This document shows, piece after piece, positions 51,926 to 61,882 of a stretch of DNA of 64,000 nucleotides. Below the pieces are notes generated by a model. That model had not been told where the DNA came from. It made no database searches and saw only the letters and a program-made list of their open reading frames with translations. The stretch's first letter is position 1, and each line of letters opens with the position of its first letter. Position numbers and translations under genes: made by a program. Location: positions 19,916 to 83,915 of the forward strand of contig JAJEJA010000046.1 in NCBI GenBank assembly GCA_022828145.1, in the 5' to 3' direction. This stretch comes from Candidatus Poribacteria bacterium. GTDB taxonomy: Bacteria > Poribacteria > WGA-4E > WGA-3G.

Positions 51926-54900
51926 CTACTCCTTTTTTGGTGGGTTATCACGCCGTAATACCTCTTTGACATCCACATCGGCAACATTGAACGGTTTAAC
52001 AGGTTGTGAGGGTTTTTTCTGTGTATCTTTATCGGGTTTTGGTTCTTGTTCGGAAGCAGGTTCTTCCTCTTTGAGCGTAGGTTCTGTATCAAGTGTTGCC
52101 TCAGACCATTTATATTCATCTTCGGTTACGTTTGGTGTGCTGTGTTCTGATGGAGTGTGCTGCGACGTTTCCTGATTTTGTGCAGTATCATCCTGCATGA
52201 AAGCCCCCGCATCTACCTCACTTTCTTCGATTGCGTCATTGTCATAAGAACCAGAGTCTGCTGTTGGATTTTCAGTATTTTCGTCGCCAACTTCTTGGGG
52301 TAGTGGAGTTGAAGTGTCTTCTAACTCAGTTTGTAATGTTTGGAGTGGTGGCTGTGAAAAATGTGCGTCTAGTCCTGAGTCAATATCTACAGTCTCCGAA
52401 ACATTTCTCCCCGAATACACTTCATCCAAAAACCGGTTGTAATAATCACTCAAGTTATTACGCGTAGGTAAATCTTCTACCTCATGGAGCAACGGCGCTA
52501 TTATTTCTTTTGCAATTTCTTCACGAACAAACAATGAAAATTCTGTTTGAACATCCAGAATAAATTTATCGTAATATTCAGCGTTTTCCATTCGAGACAG
52601 TCTTTTAATTCCATCAGGATCATCATATAATCCAAGTGTTTGAAGCGATCCATCAACGTAATACTCAAAAACGTATCTTCCATAATCAAGACTGAACACA
52701 CCAGCAAATGCATTGTTGTTGATTCGCTTACAGATTTCTGGCACAAGACGTGACAATACGTTACACCAACGAGTGAGTCTATTGGTTTTGCTTCCGAGTT
52801 CAAGGTTATAGAAATCAGGGTTTTGATGGGTCAGATGTCCATAATCTCCTGGTGACTTGTCATAATGCTGTTTAAGTGCTTGGAAGACATCTAAATCGTC
52901 AATCGTAAAACCGAAATCTTCTTGATAGAAAAAAAGCAGGTGATCAACAGATGAATCACCATAGTTTGTAAATGCGAGTTTCCCCATTAGATCAGGCAGA
53001 ACATTCCCTGTTGGATCATGTCCAAAAATAATCTTAGGGATATTTGCTAATAAAGGTTTATATATAGATAGAAACGTTTGATATGGATTTGAACGTAGAG
53101 CGAGATTTGGAATTTCAGGACTACCGGATGCTAAATGCTTTTCCACCTCTTTCACAACATCATGGCTCCGAATTTGACTCAAGGCTAAACGTCTAAAGTT
53201 TTCTGTCATCTGATTAACGATGTCATCCTGATCTTTCTCTAAAAATGATGCCATCGTTCCTCCGTTTCGTAATGAACTCACTTTAGCTGATTTCAAAATG
53301 AGGCGACTGAGGTTTTCTGCATCTGTATCAATCTTATTGTCTTCGTTGTTTGTTACAATCATAACACACTCGGCTCTACGTGGATCAATAGCCTCATCAT
53401 AATCGTTTTTGAACCTCTGGACACATTCTCTCAGATTATCTGCGATCTGGTCTAAACGTTGTTTTATGGTTCGATGAGGGTTAGGTCCATCTGCATCCCT
53501 TGGTGTGACACCAAAGCCGAGTTCTTCTCGAATTTCATGTAATATTGAACGTAGAAAGTAATTCCTAAGTGATATGTAAATACTTGTTGAACTTTCAGAG
53601 ACTAACTCACTATATCTATCTATCAATGCTTGTCTATGGACTTTAACTGATTGATCGTGCAAACCGATGAGTTTTGTCCACCGATTGTTTTCTACTTGAG
53701 ATAATGTATCAAAATCAAGTTGGTTAAGGTCTAAAGAAGGTGGTAAGGTTGGACATTCTTCCATCGTTTTTTCAATTTCTTTGTCAAGATTCTCAAAAAA
53801 TACTTGGATGTCGCCTATTCCGTATGTACCATCAAATTCTAATTTATCTATCTGTGTGTTAAATGCATTTTCAACATCATTAAGGAATTCTCTCTTACAT
53901 GTGGGTGTTTGCATTTCCATTAATTTAAAATACTCACCCCCACCCTCAAATTTTTCTTTGAAGGTTTCTTTATCAGGGTAATTTTGCATTAGACTTTTCA
54001 AATCAGCAGTAGGTGCTGATTGGAACTTTGAGGATGCGGCTCCAAGTAATTTGTCTATCTGTCCCTTAAGAGGTTGTAATCCTTTGGGATTTGCTAAAGT
54101 TATAATGCTGTTACTCAGTATTTCCTGCCAATTTTTTTTAACATCATTGACTATATTGATTTCAGGACTATTTGCTCCAATCCATTTTTCACATAGTCTT
54201 TGGTTAACCAAGGCAGCTGATGCACTCGCAATTCGAAATTTTGGATACCATACGGCAGTTAAGCCTAAGCTGGCTAAGGATCTTGACATAACAGTATTCC
54301 TATTATTCTTTCCGACTTTTAAACTTCCATAACCAGGTAGTGCTTTACCATCTATACCGATAGCTTTTTTGAGTCCGAAGGTGTCCCCAGCAGTCTCAGC
54401 AAAAAGGTGTAACGCAACCATCAGATTCAAACCATCCTCATCAAAATTGCCATTTTGGTCAACGAATTTATAATTTGGATCTACACTACTACGAGAAACA
54501 AGCTTAATATCATCATACGGGTTTTTATATGGATCTTTTGCTTTAAGATTGTCAGGAAAGATTACATCATAATGTGTCTTAGGATGATTATAGTAATTCA
54601 ACTCCCAAAGACCACCGTAGCAATTCGCAGCATGGACAGCAATTCTATCTGTGGCATTTGCAGCTATATCCCGATCATGCATGGTAAAAATGCCATGAAC
54701 TTCATTACCATCTTTTCCAGCAATCAGGTTTCTACAAAAATAAGCCATATCAATCAGCATGCCGCTGCAAGTTCCGCCACAAAGCGATCCAACAAGATAA
54801 ATATGGATATTACCGCCTACAGTGGCATTATTAATTGGTAATCCCTTGGCTTGACAATGCTGTCCCAGAATGCGATTTGCATCCTTAGTTGTAGCAGGAG

Positions 54901-55321
54901 CAATAATAGCAGCGTGAGCTTTTAAAACAGTGTCTCGCATCTCATTCCAGTTTTCCCATAAACACATTCTCCCTGCCATTCGGATATTGGCTGCTCCTGC
55001 TTTAAAGTTTAGAGCAAAGTTTAAAAGATCCGGATTGAGCCAGTCTGCCCACTGTGGTCTGTAATTAGGTTTGTCATTAATGTCTAATCTAAGTTTAATA
55101 GAGTCAAAATTATCTACTGTTGCACTAACAAGACTAATTTGCTCATAGTCTTTCATCTGATTGGTGTTTTCTACTTCCATAGCACCATCCGTTTCAATGG
55201 CAATGTAGCGAAAAATTGGTAATCCTGCGTGCCCATATTCTTCTGACATAAGTTCGCGAAGTCTTTTCAAGATATTGGTTCCTGTTGTTCCAAGTCCAAT
55301 AAATAATGTCGGTCGAATCAT
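51926..55321 (-). CDS. Tubulin-like GTPase (Tubulin_2-type), large
   Basis: 1131 residues. The N-terminal TLFIGLGTTGTNILKRLREL (5-24) is the first nucleotide loop, and VGSLCGGTCSGMLIDMAYF (177-195) is the tubulin/FtsZ signature GGGTGSG with two changes. After this domain come ~700 residues of mostly helical sequence and a disordered, acidic, Pro/Glu-rich tail (~1000-1131). Bacterial proteins of this large tubulin-like type are known to occur beside vWA-domain proteins, as here, and have been proposed to act at membranes. The start has GGAGGACCGC upstream. Polymerisation is an inference. Confidence 0.85.
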   Translation of the reverse strand: MIRPTLFIGLGTTGTNILKRLRELMSEEYGHAGLPIFRYIAIETDGAMEVENTNQMKDYEQISLVSATVDNFDSIKLRLDINDKPNYRPQWADWLNPDLLNFALNFKAGAANIRMAGRMCLWENWNEMRDTVLKAHAAIIAPATTKDANRILGQHCQAKGLPINNATVGGNIHIYLVGSLCGGTCSGMLIDMAYFCRNLIAGKDGNEVHGIFTMHDRDIAANATDRIAVHAANCYGGLWELNYYNHPKTHYDVIFPDNLKAKDPYKNPYDDIKLVSRSSVDPNYKFVDQNGNFDEDGLNLMVALHLFAETAGDTFGLKKAIGIDGKALPGYGSLKVGKNNRNTVMSRSLASLGLTAVWYPKFRIASASAALVNQRLCEKWIGANSPEINIVNDVKKNWQEILSNSIITLANPKGLQPLKGQIDKLLGAASSKFQSAPTADLKSLMQNYPDKETFKEKFEGGGEYFKLMEMQTPTCKREFLNDVENAFNTQIDKLEFDGTYGIGDIQVFFENLDKEIEKTMEECPTLPPSLDLNQLDFDTLSQVENNRWTKLIGLHDQSVKVHRQALIDRYSELVSESSTSIYISLRNYFLRSILHEIREELGFGVTPRDADGPNPHRTIKQRLDQIADNLRECVQRFKNDYDEAIDPRRAECVMIVTNNEDNKIDTDAENLSRLILKSAKVSSLRNGGTMASFLEKDQDDIVNQMTENFRRLALSQIRSHDVVKEVEKHLASGSPEIPNLALRSNPYQTFLSIYKPLLANIPKIIFGHDPTGNVLPDLMGKLAFTNYGDSSVDHLLFFYQEDFGFTIDDLDVFQALKQHYDKSPGDYGHLTHQNPDFYNLELGSKTNRLTRWCNVLSRLVPEICKRINNNAFAGVFSLDYGRYVFEYYVDGSLQTLGLYDDPDGIKRLSRMENAEYYDKFILDVQTEFSLFVREEIAKEIIAPLLHEVEDLPTRNNLSDYYNRFLDEVYSGRNVSETVDIDSGLDAHFSQPPLQTLQTELEDTSTPLPQEVGDENTENPTADSGSYDNDAIEESEVDAGAFMQDDTAQNQETSQHTPSEHSTPNVTEDEYKWSEATLDTEPTLKEEEPASEQEPKPDKDTQKKPSQPVKPFNVADVDVKEVLRRDNPPKKE

Positions 55322-55343
55322 GCGGTCCTCCTATAGAAAATAA

Positions 55344-55682
55344 TTACTTTTTTACTCTTTGTGATGGGATTGCAAATAACAAACATGCGTCTATAATTAC
55401 TATCAAGACATAGAATAGTAAATAGAATATGGTGTGCCACCATTCAGAAACCCGTGGAATAGCGCGAAAGCATATCCAGACAGCAAGACCCGTCCCAAAA
55501 AGTAAATGTATGACAATCGCAATACGCCAAGCGCGCGTTGTCGCGCGTTCAATTCCGATTTCAATCATGAATAATCGGGCAAGTCCAAATGCTACTAACC
55601 ATACAATTCCATACCCAGCAAGATAGATATAAACTGGCAATACCAAAGGATCTATGAAAAAATCAGCAAGAACTTGCATCAT
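55344..55682 (-). CDS. Small three-helix membrane protein
   Basis: 112 residues with three or four hydrophobic segments: VYIYLAGYGIVWLVAFGLARLF (~17-38), IAIVIHLLFGTGLAVWICFRA (~53-73) and TIFYLLFYVLIVIIDACLLFA (~84-104). It begins with two adjacent ATGs after AAGGGGAC. It is not recognised as a named family. Its place between the vWA and tubulin-like genes suggests a membrane component of the same complex. Confidence 0.75.
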   Translation of the reverse strand: MMQVLADFFIDPLVLPVYIYLAGYGIVWLVAFGLARLFMIEIGIERATTRAWRIAIVIHLLFGTGLAVWICFRAIPRVSEWWHTIFYLLFYVLIVIIDACLLFAIPSQRVKK

Positions 55683-55810
55683 GTCCCCTTCAAATTTATA
55701 TTTTTCGTGTATATTCTTGTTAGATCAATTTCCAATTCTTTATGAACACTATAGCATAAAGAACACTATAGCATAAACAGAAATAAATTTCAACGTTACA
55801 TTTTGTTATT

Positions 55811-57769
55811 TCATCTTTTCAGGGGGTTTACATGTTCTGTCGAACCTTGAAAAGATTTGTCATCTGGTTTAGTGTCGGATCTATTATCCTTTGTATCATA
55901 TCGGACTCGGATCTCAATGCTGTCTTCATCTTGTTTCAATGTTAATGTGTCAGGTGGATTTATCACCTTTCCTTCTGTGTCGTCAATGGACTTATAATGA
56001 CGAATTCGTCCTTTCTCTTTTGACCATGGCAAAGGAGAAAGTTTCTCACAACGTAAGAAATCAGGACACCCTACATCAAAATGCAATTCATGTGCGTCGT
56101 TCTTATTAAACGCTAAAGAATTCTTGTCTGTGAGTTCGTATGATCCACCGTCGTTTGATATTAGTCCATCTATATCGTTCTCTAAAGTTAACTTAATTTG
56201 ATGTTTTACTGATTTAGGTTTTGCCTTTTTTATAGTCGCACTAATGAAAAGAAAGAGAATTACAACTACAACCGGTACAAGGATTACCCATATCACCCAC
56301 ATTGGGAAACCAGTGCCGCCCCCTGTAAGTTCATAAGGTATCTCTATTGCTGTTTTTAACGTTTCATTTTCATATTTGTAGTCAATTTCAAGTAAAACCT
56401 TGTTTCCATACCAGTCCAAACGACCCTGTTCCGGTACTTCTATGCTAAACGGTTCTCCTAACCGTTCTATAACTTTCGGTACACTAACGTTGCAGAGTTT
56501 GCGATTATCTTTATATTGAACCTGACAACGGATTTGTTCAATCTGGAATACATCTACATTTGGACTTTCTGTCTGAATCGTTAAAGATTCTCTATATTTG
56601 TCGTCAGCAAACTGGAGTTTCAACATTTTCGTTGCACTATCAGAATCGGAAAGATTGGCAACATAGATGCTTTTAATAACCGGAGTATAGTTCATTAAGG
56701 GGGCAGAATAAACTTTATCCTCTTCGTTGAAACTATAAGCCACTTCAAGCTTGATCTTATTGTCCGATGCAGCGATTTCACGATTGTTCGGAAGCATCAG
56801 GCGGAATTCATTAGGTGGTGGACTTCCATGAAGCTCAACAGAATCAACATTGAGAATGCTTGATGTATTATCTTCATTTATGATTTGAAGCGGTCTGTTA
56901 TTTTGGTCAACTATCTCTACATTGACGCTATTGAGTTTAAACTTGGATTCTTCGGAGTTTTCTGTATTTATTAACAGCGTTTCACTAAAGAACTTTCCTT
57001 CCTCATCTCTTGATAGTTGAATTCTCTGCACCGATTCTTTCGGCTTCGTAGGTGTTGCAATGAAAATTGAATCAATATTGCCCCGTTTTTGAAGTCGCCT
57101 TACTTCAATTCGGACATGGTTATTGACAAAGACCCCAAAAATCATTGGGTCATAAAATTCATCTTCAATTTCCGCCAGTCGTTTTAATACATCAGCAATT
57201 TCTGGATCATTTCTACCGCTGTAATCAATGTCACCATCGGTTACAAAAATCCAATAGGTCTCATCATCAGTTTCTCTATATAGCTTGTCATACACCTCTA
57301 CCTCTGCGCGCAGTAAGTAGGATACTAATCCGTAAAAGGCTCTATTGAGATTCATCGGATTGGGTAGTTCCTGCTGAAAGTGGTTTTTACTAACCTGTTC
57401 TCTCTTTATTTTAATGTCACCCCTTTTAGCATATTCAACGTAGGTAAGAATGTCTCCGCTTTGATACAGTGGTTTACCAACTAACGCAGCATCGCATTCC
57501 CTGATATATGTATCGTTTGCTATGTCCCGTAAATGTTGTGATATGTCTGTGAATAATAGATTTGTCAAGTATTCATTGACCCGTCGAATGTCGTTAGATT
57601 GCATATAGACGTTTGTGTCCCCGCCGATTTGTAGACTCACCATACTACCAGATACATCATAAATCACGATGATATGTTTGGCAGCTGCTATTATCGGTGT
57701 GAACAAGAAATAGATAAATATTATGGTAGTAAAAAGTGTGTTTCGTGTCATTATTTTGAAATGGTTCAT
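55811..57769 (-). CDS. Membrane-anchored von Willebrand factor A-domain protein
   Basis: About 652 residues from the ATG at 57769, preceded by AGGAGATTGCTC whose first bases are the previous stop. A signal peptide (NTLFTTIIFIYFLFTPIIAAA) leads to a vWA domain with the MIDAS motif DVSGSM (38-43) and a later WIFVTDGDIDYSGRNDPEI, so divalent-metal ligand binding is expected in the periplasm. Beta-rich domains follow, then one membrane helix (MWVIWVILVPVVVVILFLFIS) and a ~130-residue cytoplasmic tail. It could transmit a periplasmic signal to the cytoplasmic Hsp70/tubulin partners. Confidence 0.85.
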   Translation of the reverse strand: MNHFKIMTRNTLFTTIIFIYFLFTPIIAAAKHIIVIYDVSGSMVSLQIGGDTNVYMQSNDIRRVNEYLTNLLFTDISQHLRDIANDTYIRECDAALVGKPLYQSGDILTYVEYAKRGDIKIKREQVSKNHFQQELPNPMNLNRAFYGLVSYLLRAEVEVYDKLYRETDDETYWIFVTDGDIDYSGRNDPEIADVLKRLAEIEDEFYDPMIFGVFVNNHVRIEVRRLQKRGNIDSIFIATPTKPKESVQRIQLSRDEEGKFFSETLLINTENSEESKFKLNSVNVEIVDQNNRPLQIINEDNTSSILNVDSVELHGSPPPNEFRLMLPNNREIAASDNKIKLEVAYSFNEEDKVYSAPLMNYTPVIKSIYVANLSDSDSATKMLKLQFADDKYRESLTIQTESPNVDVFQIEQIRCQVQYKDNRKLCNVSVPKVIERLGEPFSIEVPEQGRLDWYGNKVLLEIDYKYENETLKTAIEIPYELTGGGTGFPMWVIWVILVPVVVVILFLFISATIKKAKPKSVKHQIKLTLENDIDGLISNDGGSYELTDKNSLAFNKNDAHELHFDVGCPDFLRCEKLSPLPWSKEKGRIRHYKSIDDTEGKVINPPDTLTLKQDEDSIEIRVRYDTKDNRSDTKPDDKSFQGSTEHVNPLKR

Positions 57770-57779
57770 GAGCAATCTC

Positions 57780-59165
57780 CTAATGTTCATAGTCTCGACA
57801 AATAAGCCTATCTTTACACAAAATAAATAGTTTATCTCCATACTGAATAGGGCTCGCAATGGGGGACGGTACTTTTTGCCATCCCATCGCTAACGTTTGA
57901 TGTTGGTCGGTAATATTTTGTCCAAGTGCCAAAATAGTCAATCCATAAGAATGAGCAGAATAAATCCGATTGTTTACCACAATCGATTGATGCGGTGCAA
58001 AAAGGTATTGATTACCATTTTTTGGTACGTTTTTATTTGGCAAAGGAACACCTCTATCGGTATCATAAGTATAGACAACTTGGCCTGATATATCAGATAA
58101 AAACAACTGCTTTCCATCCGTAAGCGGCGGATGTAAAAAAAGAGATAGACGATTTTCAATATTGTGTTCTCGCACATGATCTAAATCCATTACTTTAGTT
58201 AATTTTCCGGAATTTGGGTCAAAACGCTCAAGACTCCGATGACCACTATTGCTTATCGATTCAAAATAGACCATACCATTGACAGATACAGGGGCTGAGA
58301 ACGATCTATTTTCGTCAAACAGATCTCGTTTCTTAAACGAACTTGTGCCCATGTTGAGAGAAAAAATGCCACCTTGTTTAGATGTGAAAACGATATATTG
58401 ACCACAAAGCGTTGGAGACATCGGTTCGCTTTTCTCACCAAAGAGATCATGACCTATAATTAGCCCATTATACTTAGCAAGGTCGAAAAACAGCATACCC
58501 CGTTTCACCCCAACAACCATAACATCTTTCTCATTAACCCTACATTTCAACGGTGCACATCCATGTAAAGGTTTAATCTGTGATGCATCTACACGATTTA
58601 TATTGTTGATAAGGTTTGTTCTACCATCAATAACAGAAGTCTTTTGAATTCCCCCAGACACAACCGTATACAGATGAAGTCCATGATAAATTGGTGTTGA
58701 GCCATAAGTCAATTTATCACTAAACGGAATACTCCATTTCAAATTAAGGTTTCTCTGAACCGAGTCGTATGCAATACTGTATACATCCAACTTTTTTTCA
58801 CGAGAATTCGGCACAACAATAAGTCCATCAATAGCCAATAATCCGGGCAAGTTATCCCCAGTCTGTATCTCTGGTATATTCGCAACCCATGTTACGAACT
58901 CACTGTAATTCAGCGTATCGCCAGATGATTTCTCTGGTAGTGTTGCTGTGCGTTGCGGATTACCCGATGCCATATCCCATTGTGCAGGTTTTTTCAATTC
59001 TTGACGACAATCCGTGCAGTAACGTGCATAAGCGCGATTCCAACGTCCATCAGCACACCGAAAAGCAAATTGAGAGCACTGCTTGCAAAATGTCATAGTT
59101 ACGTCCGCATCTGTTGATGGTAAACTGCACTTCGCAATGTCATTTTTGTAAGGACATACCTTCAC
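57780..59165 (-). CDS. Zinc-ribbon protein with beta-propeller-like repeats
   Basis: 461 residues from a GTG at 59165 that overlaps the ZorB-like stop (GTGA). Two Cys pairs, FCKQCSQFAFRC (27-37) and YCTDCRQEL (49-57), form a zinc ribbon. The rest shows repeated short strands of PQQ/WD-like character (GLLAIDGLIVVPNSREKKLDVY, GVKRGMLFFDLAKYNGLIIGHD, GQYIVFTSKQGGIFSLN, NGMVYFESISN, DGKQLFLSDISGQVVYTY). It has no signal peptide, unlike most PQQ-like propellers. It is likely an adaptor or sensor in the cytoplasm. Confidence 0.7.
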   Translation of the reverse strand: MKVCPYKNDIAKCSLPSTDADVTMTFCKQCSQFAFRCADGRWNRAYARYCTDCRQELKKPAQWDMASGNPQRTATLPEKSSGDTLNYSEFVTWVANIPEIQTGDNLPGLLAIDGLIVVPNSREKKLDVYSIAYDSVQRNLNLKWSIPFSDKLTYGSTPIYHGLHLYTVVSGGIQKTSVIDGRTNLINNINRVDASQIKPLHGCAPLKCRVNEKDVMVVGVKRGMLFFDLAKYNGLIIGHDLFGEKSEPMSPTLCGQYIVFTSKQGGIFSLNMGTSSFKKRDLFDENRSFSAPVSVNGMVYFESISNSGHRSLERFDPNSGKLTKVMDLDHVREHNIENRLSLFLHPPLTDGKQLFLSDISGQVVYTYDTDRGVPLPNKNVPKNGNQYLFAPHQSIVVNNRIYSAHSYGLTILALGQNITDQHQTLAMGWQKVPSPIASPIQYGDKLFILCKDRLICRDYEH

Positions 59166-59824
59166 TGTATTTCTCCTGTCTCCGAATAAACTAAAACAAT
59201 TTCAATCCTGCGGTTTTTAGCGCGTTTTGATGCGGTATCATTCGCCTTTTCAATATCTGAACTATCACCTGCAGCAGGACGAAATTCTGCATAACCCGTT
59301 GCTTTTAAGGTTCTCGGATCTATTCCAATCCGATCAACGAAAAGTCGCAAAACAGCAATTGCTCTGTCTGACGACAGTTCCCAGTTTGATCGGTCTGGGG
59401 ATATGATAGGAACATTGTCAGTATGCCCCTCAATTTGAATACTTTGATATAATTTTTGTCCTTCCTGGTCTGTTCTATGTTGCTGCAGTAATCTACCAAC
59501 AGCAGTGAGTGTATATTCTCCAAGTAGTCTTAGTTTCGCTTCATCTGTGTTAAAGAGTATTTGGTCACTAAACATGAAACGCTGTAAGTTACCGTCCCTT
59601 TCAATTGTGATAATACCCTGTTCTATCGCACGCGCAAACCTTTCTGTAAATACCTCTTCTATCGTGTCTTGTTTTTCCTCCATTTGCATCTTCAAGAATA
59701 ATTTGCTGTTAGAGACGAATTGAATGAATATAAAAAACAGAAAGATAAGCAACATCGCGATGGATACATCTGTAAAAGCGGGCCATACGTTAAAGACAGA
59801 ATCCTGTCGCATTTTAAGATCCAT
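59162..59824 (-). CDS. MotB/ZorB-like OmpA-domain stator protein
   Basis: 220 residues. One membrane helix at ~18-37 contains D19 (AFTDVSIAMLLIFLFFIFI), the position of the proton-carrying Asp in MotB and ZorB. A short coiled segment is followed by an OmpA-like peptidoglycan-binding domain: MFSDQILFNTDEAKL, IEGHTDNVPI, NWELSSDRAIAVLRLF, ATGYAEFRP and KNRRIEIVL. This anchors the motor to the cell wall. The ATG is directly joined to the stop of the channel gene (TAAATG), the usual tight A-B coupling. Confidence 0.88.
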   Translation of the reverse strand: MDLKMRQDSVFNVWPAFTDVSIAMLLIFLFFIFIQFVSNSKLFLKMQMEEKQDTIEEVFTERFARAIEQGIITIERDGNLQRFMFSDQILFNTDEAKLRLLGEYTLTAVGRLLQQHRTDQEGQKLYQSIQIEGHTDNVPIISPDRSNWELSSDRAIAVLRLFVDRIGIDPRTLKATGYAEFRPAAGDSSDIEKANDTASKRAKNRRIEIVLVYSETGEIQ

Positions 59825-61651
59825 TTATGTTTTCCTTTTGCGATTAAACCCGAACCAGCGGCGAACTTCTGTTCCCCAACGATACAAACCAGGTTTGCTC
59901 ATTGTATTGTTCAGAGTGTCTACCTTCTTGCCGAGTTCAGTAAAATTATCCTGCAGTTCTCCTATCATTTTCTCTGTGCGTTGCTGATCATCCGCTTCTG
60001 TTTTTGAAAATGTATGTTGAAGTTGTTTTACACTGTTATCTAACGTTTGCATGATTTCATTCTGTTCATTAACCAACTCGCGTTGTCCTTCAAAATGTCC
60101 TCCAATTCGCTCAAAAACTTTATTTTGTGTCACAAGTGCATCTTGAATCTGAAGTTCACCAATCAATTGCGATAGTCTGTTAGCAATTAGCTGCTGATTT
60201 TGTTCTAAATCGGATCTGATTCGTTCAAAAACTATATTTTGATTTTCAAGTGCGGATCGTATCTGCAATTCACCAGCAACTGCCCGTAAATTATTTCCTG
60301 TTTCATGGAGTCCTTCCACCATAACTTGTTGATTTTCCACGATGGGTTGAAGTAGCGATTGAAGTTGAGTCTTAAGTGTATTTGCAAGTGTATCAGATAG
60401 GTTGTTGGCAAATTCGTCAACAAATTCTGATTGTGATTCCTGAGCCCTATCAATTGTGGCTTTTAATCCCGCGCTTTCTTGTCTGAACTCTGATACGACA
60501 TTTTCTAAACCCGCAAGCATTTCTGACTGATATTCTGATACTTGAGACATAGACCGCTCTGTAAAAAGTTCAAAGTCATTCACAATAGACTTCACATCTG
60601 ATTGATATTCGGCAACTTGAGATACCGACTGGTCTGTCAATCCTTTAAAATCGTTTACTATTGTATTCATAGTGGCTTGAAATTCTGAGATCTTATTCAT
60701 GAACTCCTTTGTTGTTTTGCCATATTCTTCCACAGCAGATTTTATCAGCACTTGGTATTCATTTATTCCTCCTAAGCTCTGCCGAAGTTCTGCGGGAATT
60801 TCACTCAATTCTTGTGTAATCACAAATTGTTGTTCAAGATATGCATCCCAGGACTTCTCAGTTAATTGTTGTATAGACTCTTGCATCTTTGAGACATTGG
60901 TTTCCGTTGCCAATTTAAACTCGTCCACAGTCACCTTAAGTCCATCCATAGAGGATACAATTGTTGTCTCTGGAGTTTGTGTGAAATAGGGTATTATTTT
61001 CGTAGACACAGTATTTTCAAACTGCGTGAGAAAAACGGAGTTTGCAAGATTAAATAACCACCCACAGAATCCCAGGCCGAACGATGCCAGCAATCCTGCT
61101 AAGGTCGTTTTAAATGCGGTGCCCATCCCTTTTAGTGTTTCTTGTAGTGCTTCAGAGATTTTAGGGAGTTGGTCAAGGTCGTCAATGTCTTCCAAGAGCG
61201 GTTGAACTTCAACCACTGTAGTTGTTAGTCCCCATAACGTCCCAACTAAACCGAGTATAATAAGGATACCGAGGATATAACGCGAAAGTCCGGCTTTTCT
61301 GCTGATTGCACCTGCATGTATGTCCCCAAGCACATCATGGTCAATTTCTCCACCATTCTGCTTAATGTTGACTAAATCTTGGATTCTACGAGAAATGCTG
61401 CTGAAACCGATAACTTTTTGGAGAATTAACGATTGACTAAATCTATTAAGGAAATCAGTAGAAACATCACTGAAGCCGTGATTTTTGATATGTTGCCTTA
61501 CATAAAAAAGACAAACACTTTCATATATTACCCGCAGGAAATGCCAACAATAGTTTGCAACGCCGATCCAAAAGAATATCTGAATCAAGTTAACAATGGC
61601 TTTGCCAATTGGGTCTTCAAGACTGAAAACTAGACGTAATAACTCGTTCAA
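59825..61651 (-). CDS. MotA/TolQ/ZorA-like proton channel with long coiled-coil tail
   Basis: 608 residues. Membrane segments at ~18-48, ~124-146 (ILGILIILGLVGTLWGLTTTV) and ~180-206 (FKTTLAGLLASFGLGFCGWLFNLA) hold the MotA/ExbB core, with GMGTAFKTTLAG corresponding to the conserved pore-lining segment. About 370 residues of heptad-rich tail follow (repeats of SQVSEYQSEM and QNKVFERI type) into the cytoplasm. A long tail on a MotA-like subunit next to a ZorB-like gene is the arrangement of Zorya ZorA. The start is a TTG at 61651; no ATG is near. It is the first gene of the operon. Confidence 0.85.
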   Translation of the reverse strand: MNELLRLVFSLEDPIGKAIVNLIQIFFWIGVANYCWHFLRVIYESVCLFYVRQHIKNHGFSDVSTDFLNRFSQSLILQKVIGFSSISRRIQDLVNIKQNGGEIDHDVLGDIHAGAISRKAGLSRYILGILIILGLVGTLWGLTTTVVEVQPLLEDIDDLDQLPKISEALQETLKGMGTAFKTTLAGLLASFGLGFCGWLFNLANSVFLTQFENTVSTKIIPYFTQTPETTIVSSMDGLKVTVDEFKLATETNVSKMQESIQQLTEKSWDAYLEQQFVITQELSEIPAELRQSLGGINEYQVLIKSAVEEYGKTTKEFMNKISEFQATMNTIVNDFKGLTDQSVSQVAEYQSDVKSIVNDFELFTERSMSQVSEYQSEMLAGLENVVSEFRQESAGLKATIDRAQESQSEFVDEFANNLSDTLANTLKTQLQSLLQPIVENQQVMVEGLHETGNNLRAVAGELQIRSALENQNIVFERIRSDLEQNQQLIANRLSQLIGELQIQDALVTQNKVFERIGGHFEGQRELVNEQNEIMQTLDNSVKQLQHTFSKTEADDQQRTEKMIGELQDNFTELGKKVDTLNNTMSKPGLYRWGTEVRRWFGFNRKRKT

Positions 61652-61700
61652 TTATATAAATCACCACCCATTATTTGATTCTATGTTATAATAATAATGC

Positions 61701-61729
61701 ATGATAAATGAATAATGAAAATTTGTCAA
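61701..61729 (-). promoter_or_regulatory. Promoter of the twelve-gene motor/tubulin/chaperone operon
   Basis: On the minus strand TTGACA (61729-61724), 17-bp spacer, TATCAT (61706-61701), about 50 bp upstream of the TTG start. It is the only good promoter I see for the run, where most gaps are under 30 bp and several genes overlap; the widest gap is the 128 bp before the vWA stop. Confidence 0.65.
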
Positions 61730-61882
61730 GTTATTTTAGACATTTTTTTTGAGATATTGCTCTGTGTTTTGTCTTGTCTTTGTACCGTATGAAGATTAAG
61801 TGATTAAATGGATAAATGCCGAATTTTAAATCTAAGAAAGGATTCGGATGTTTAGTTTAGCTTCAAAAAGTTTGTAAAGTCA

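Noticed and set aside
59162..61651. Calling the MotA/MotB-like pair a complete Zorya system
   Set aside because: Only the A and B components are recognisable; no helicase, EH-signature or HNH effector gene is in the run, so it is described as Zorya-like only.
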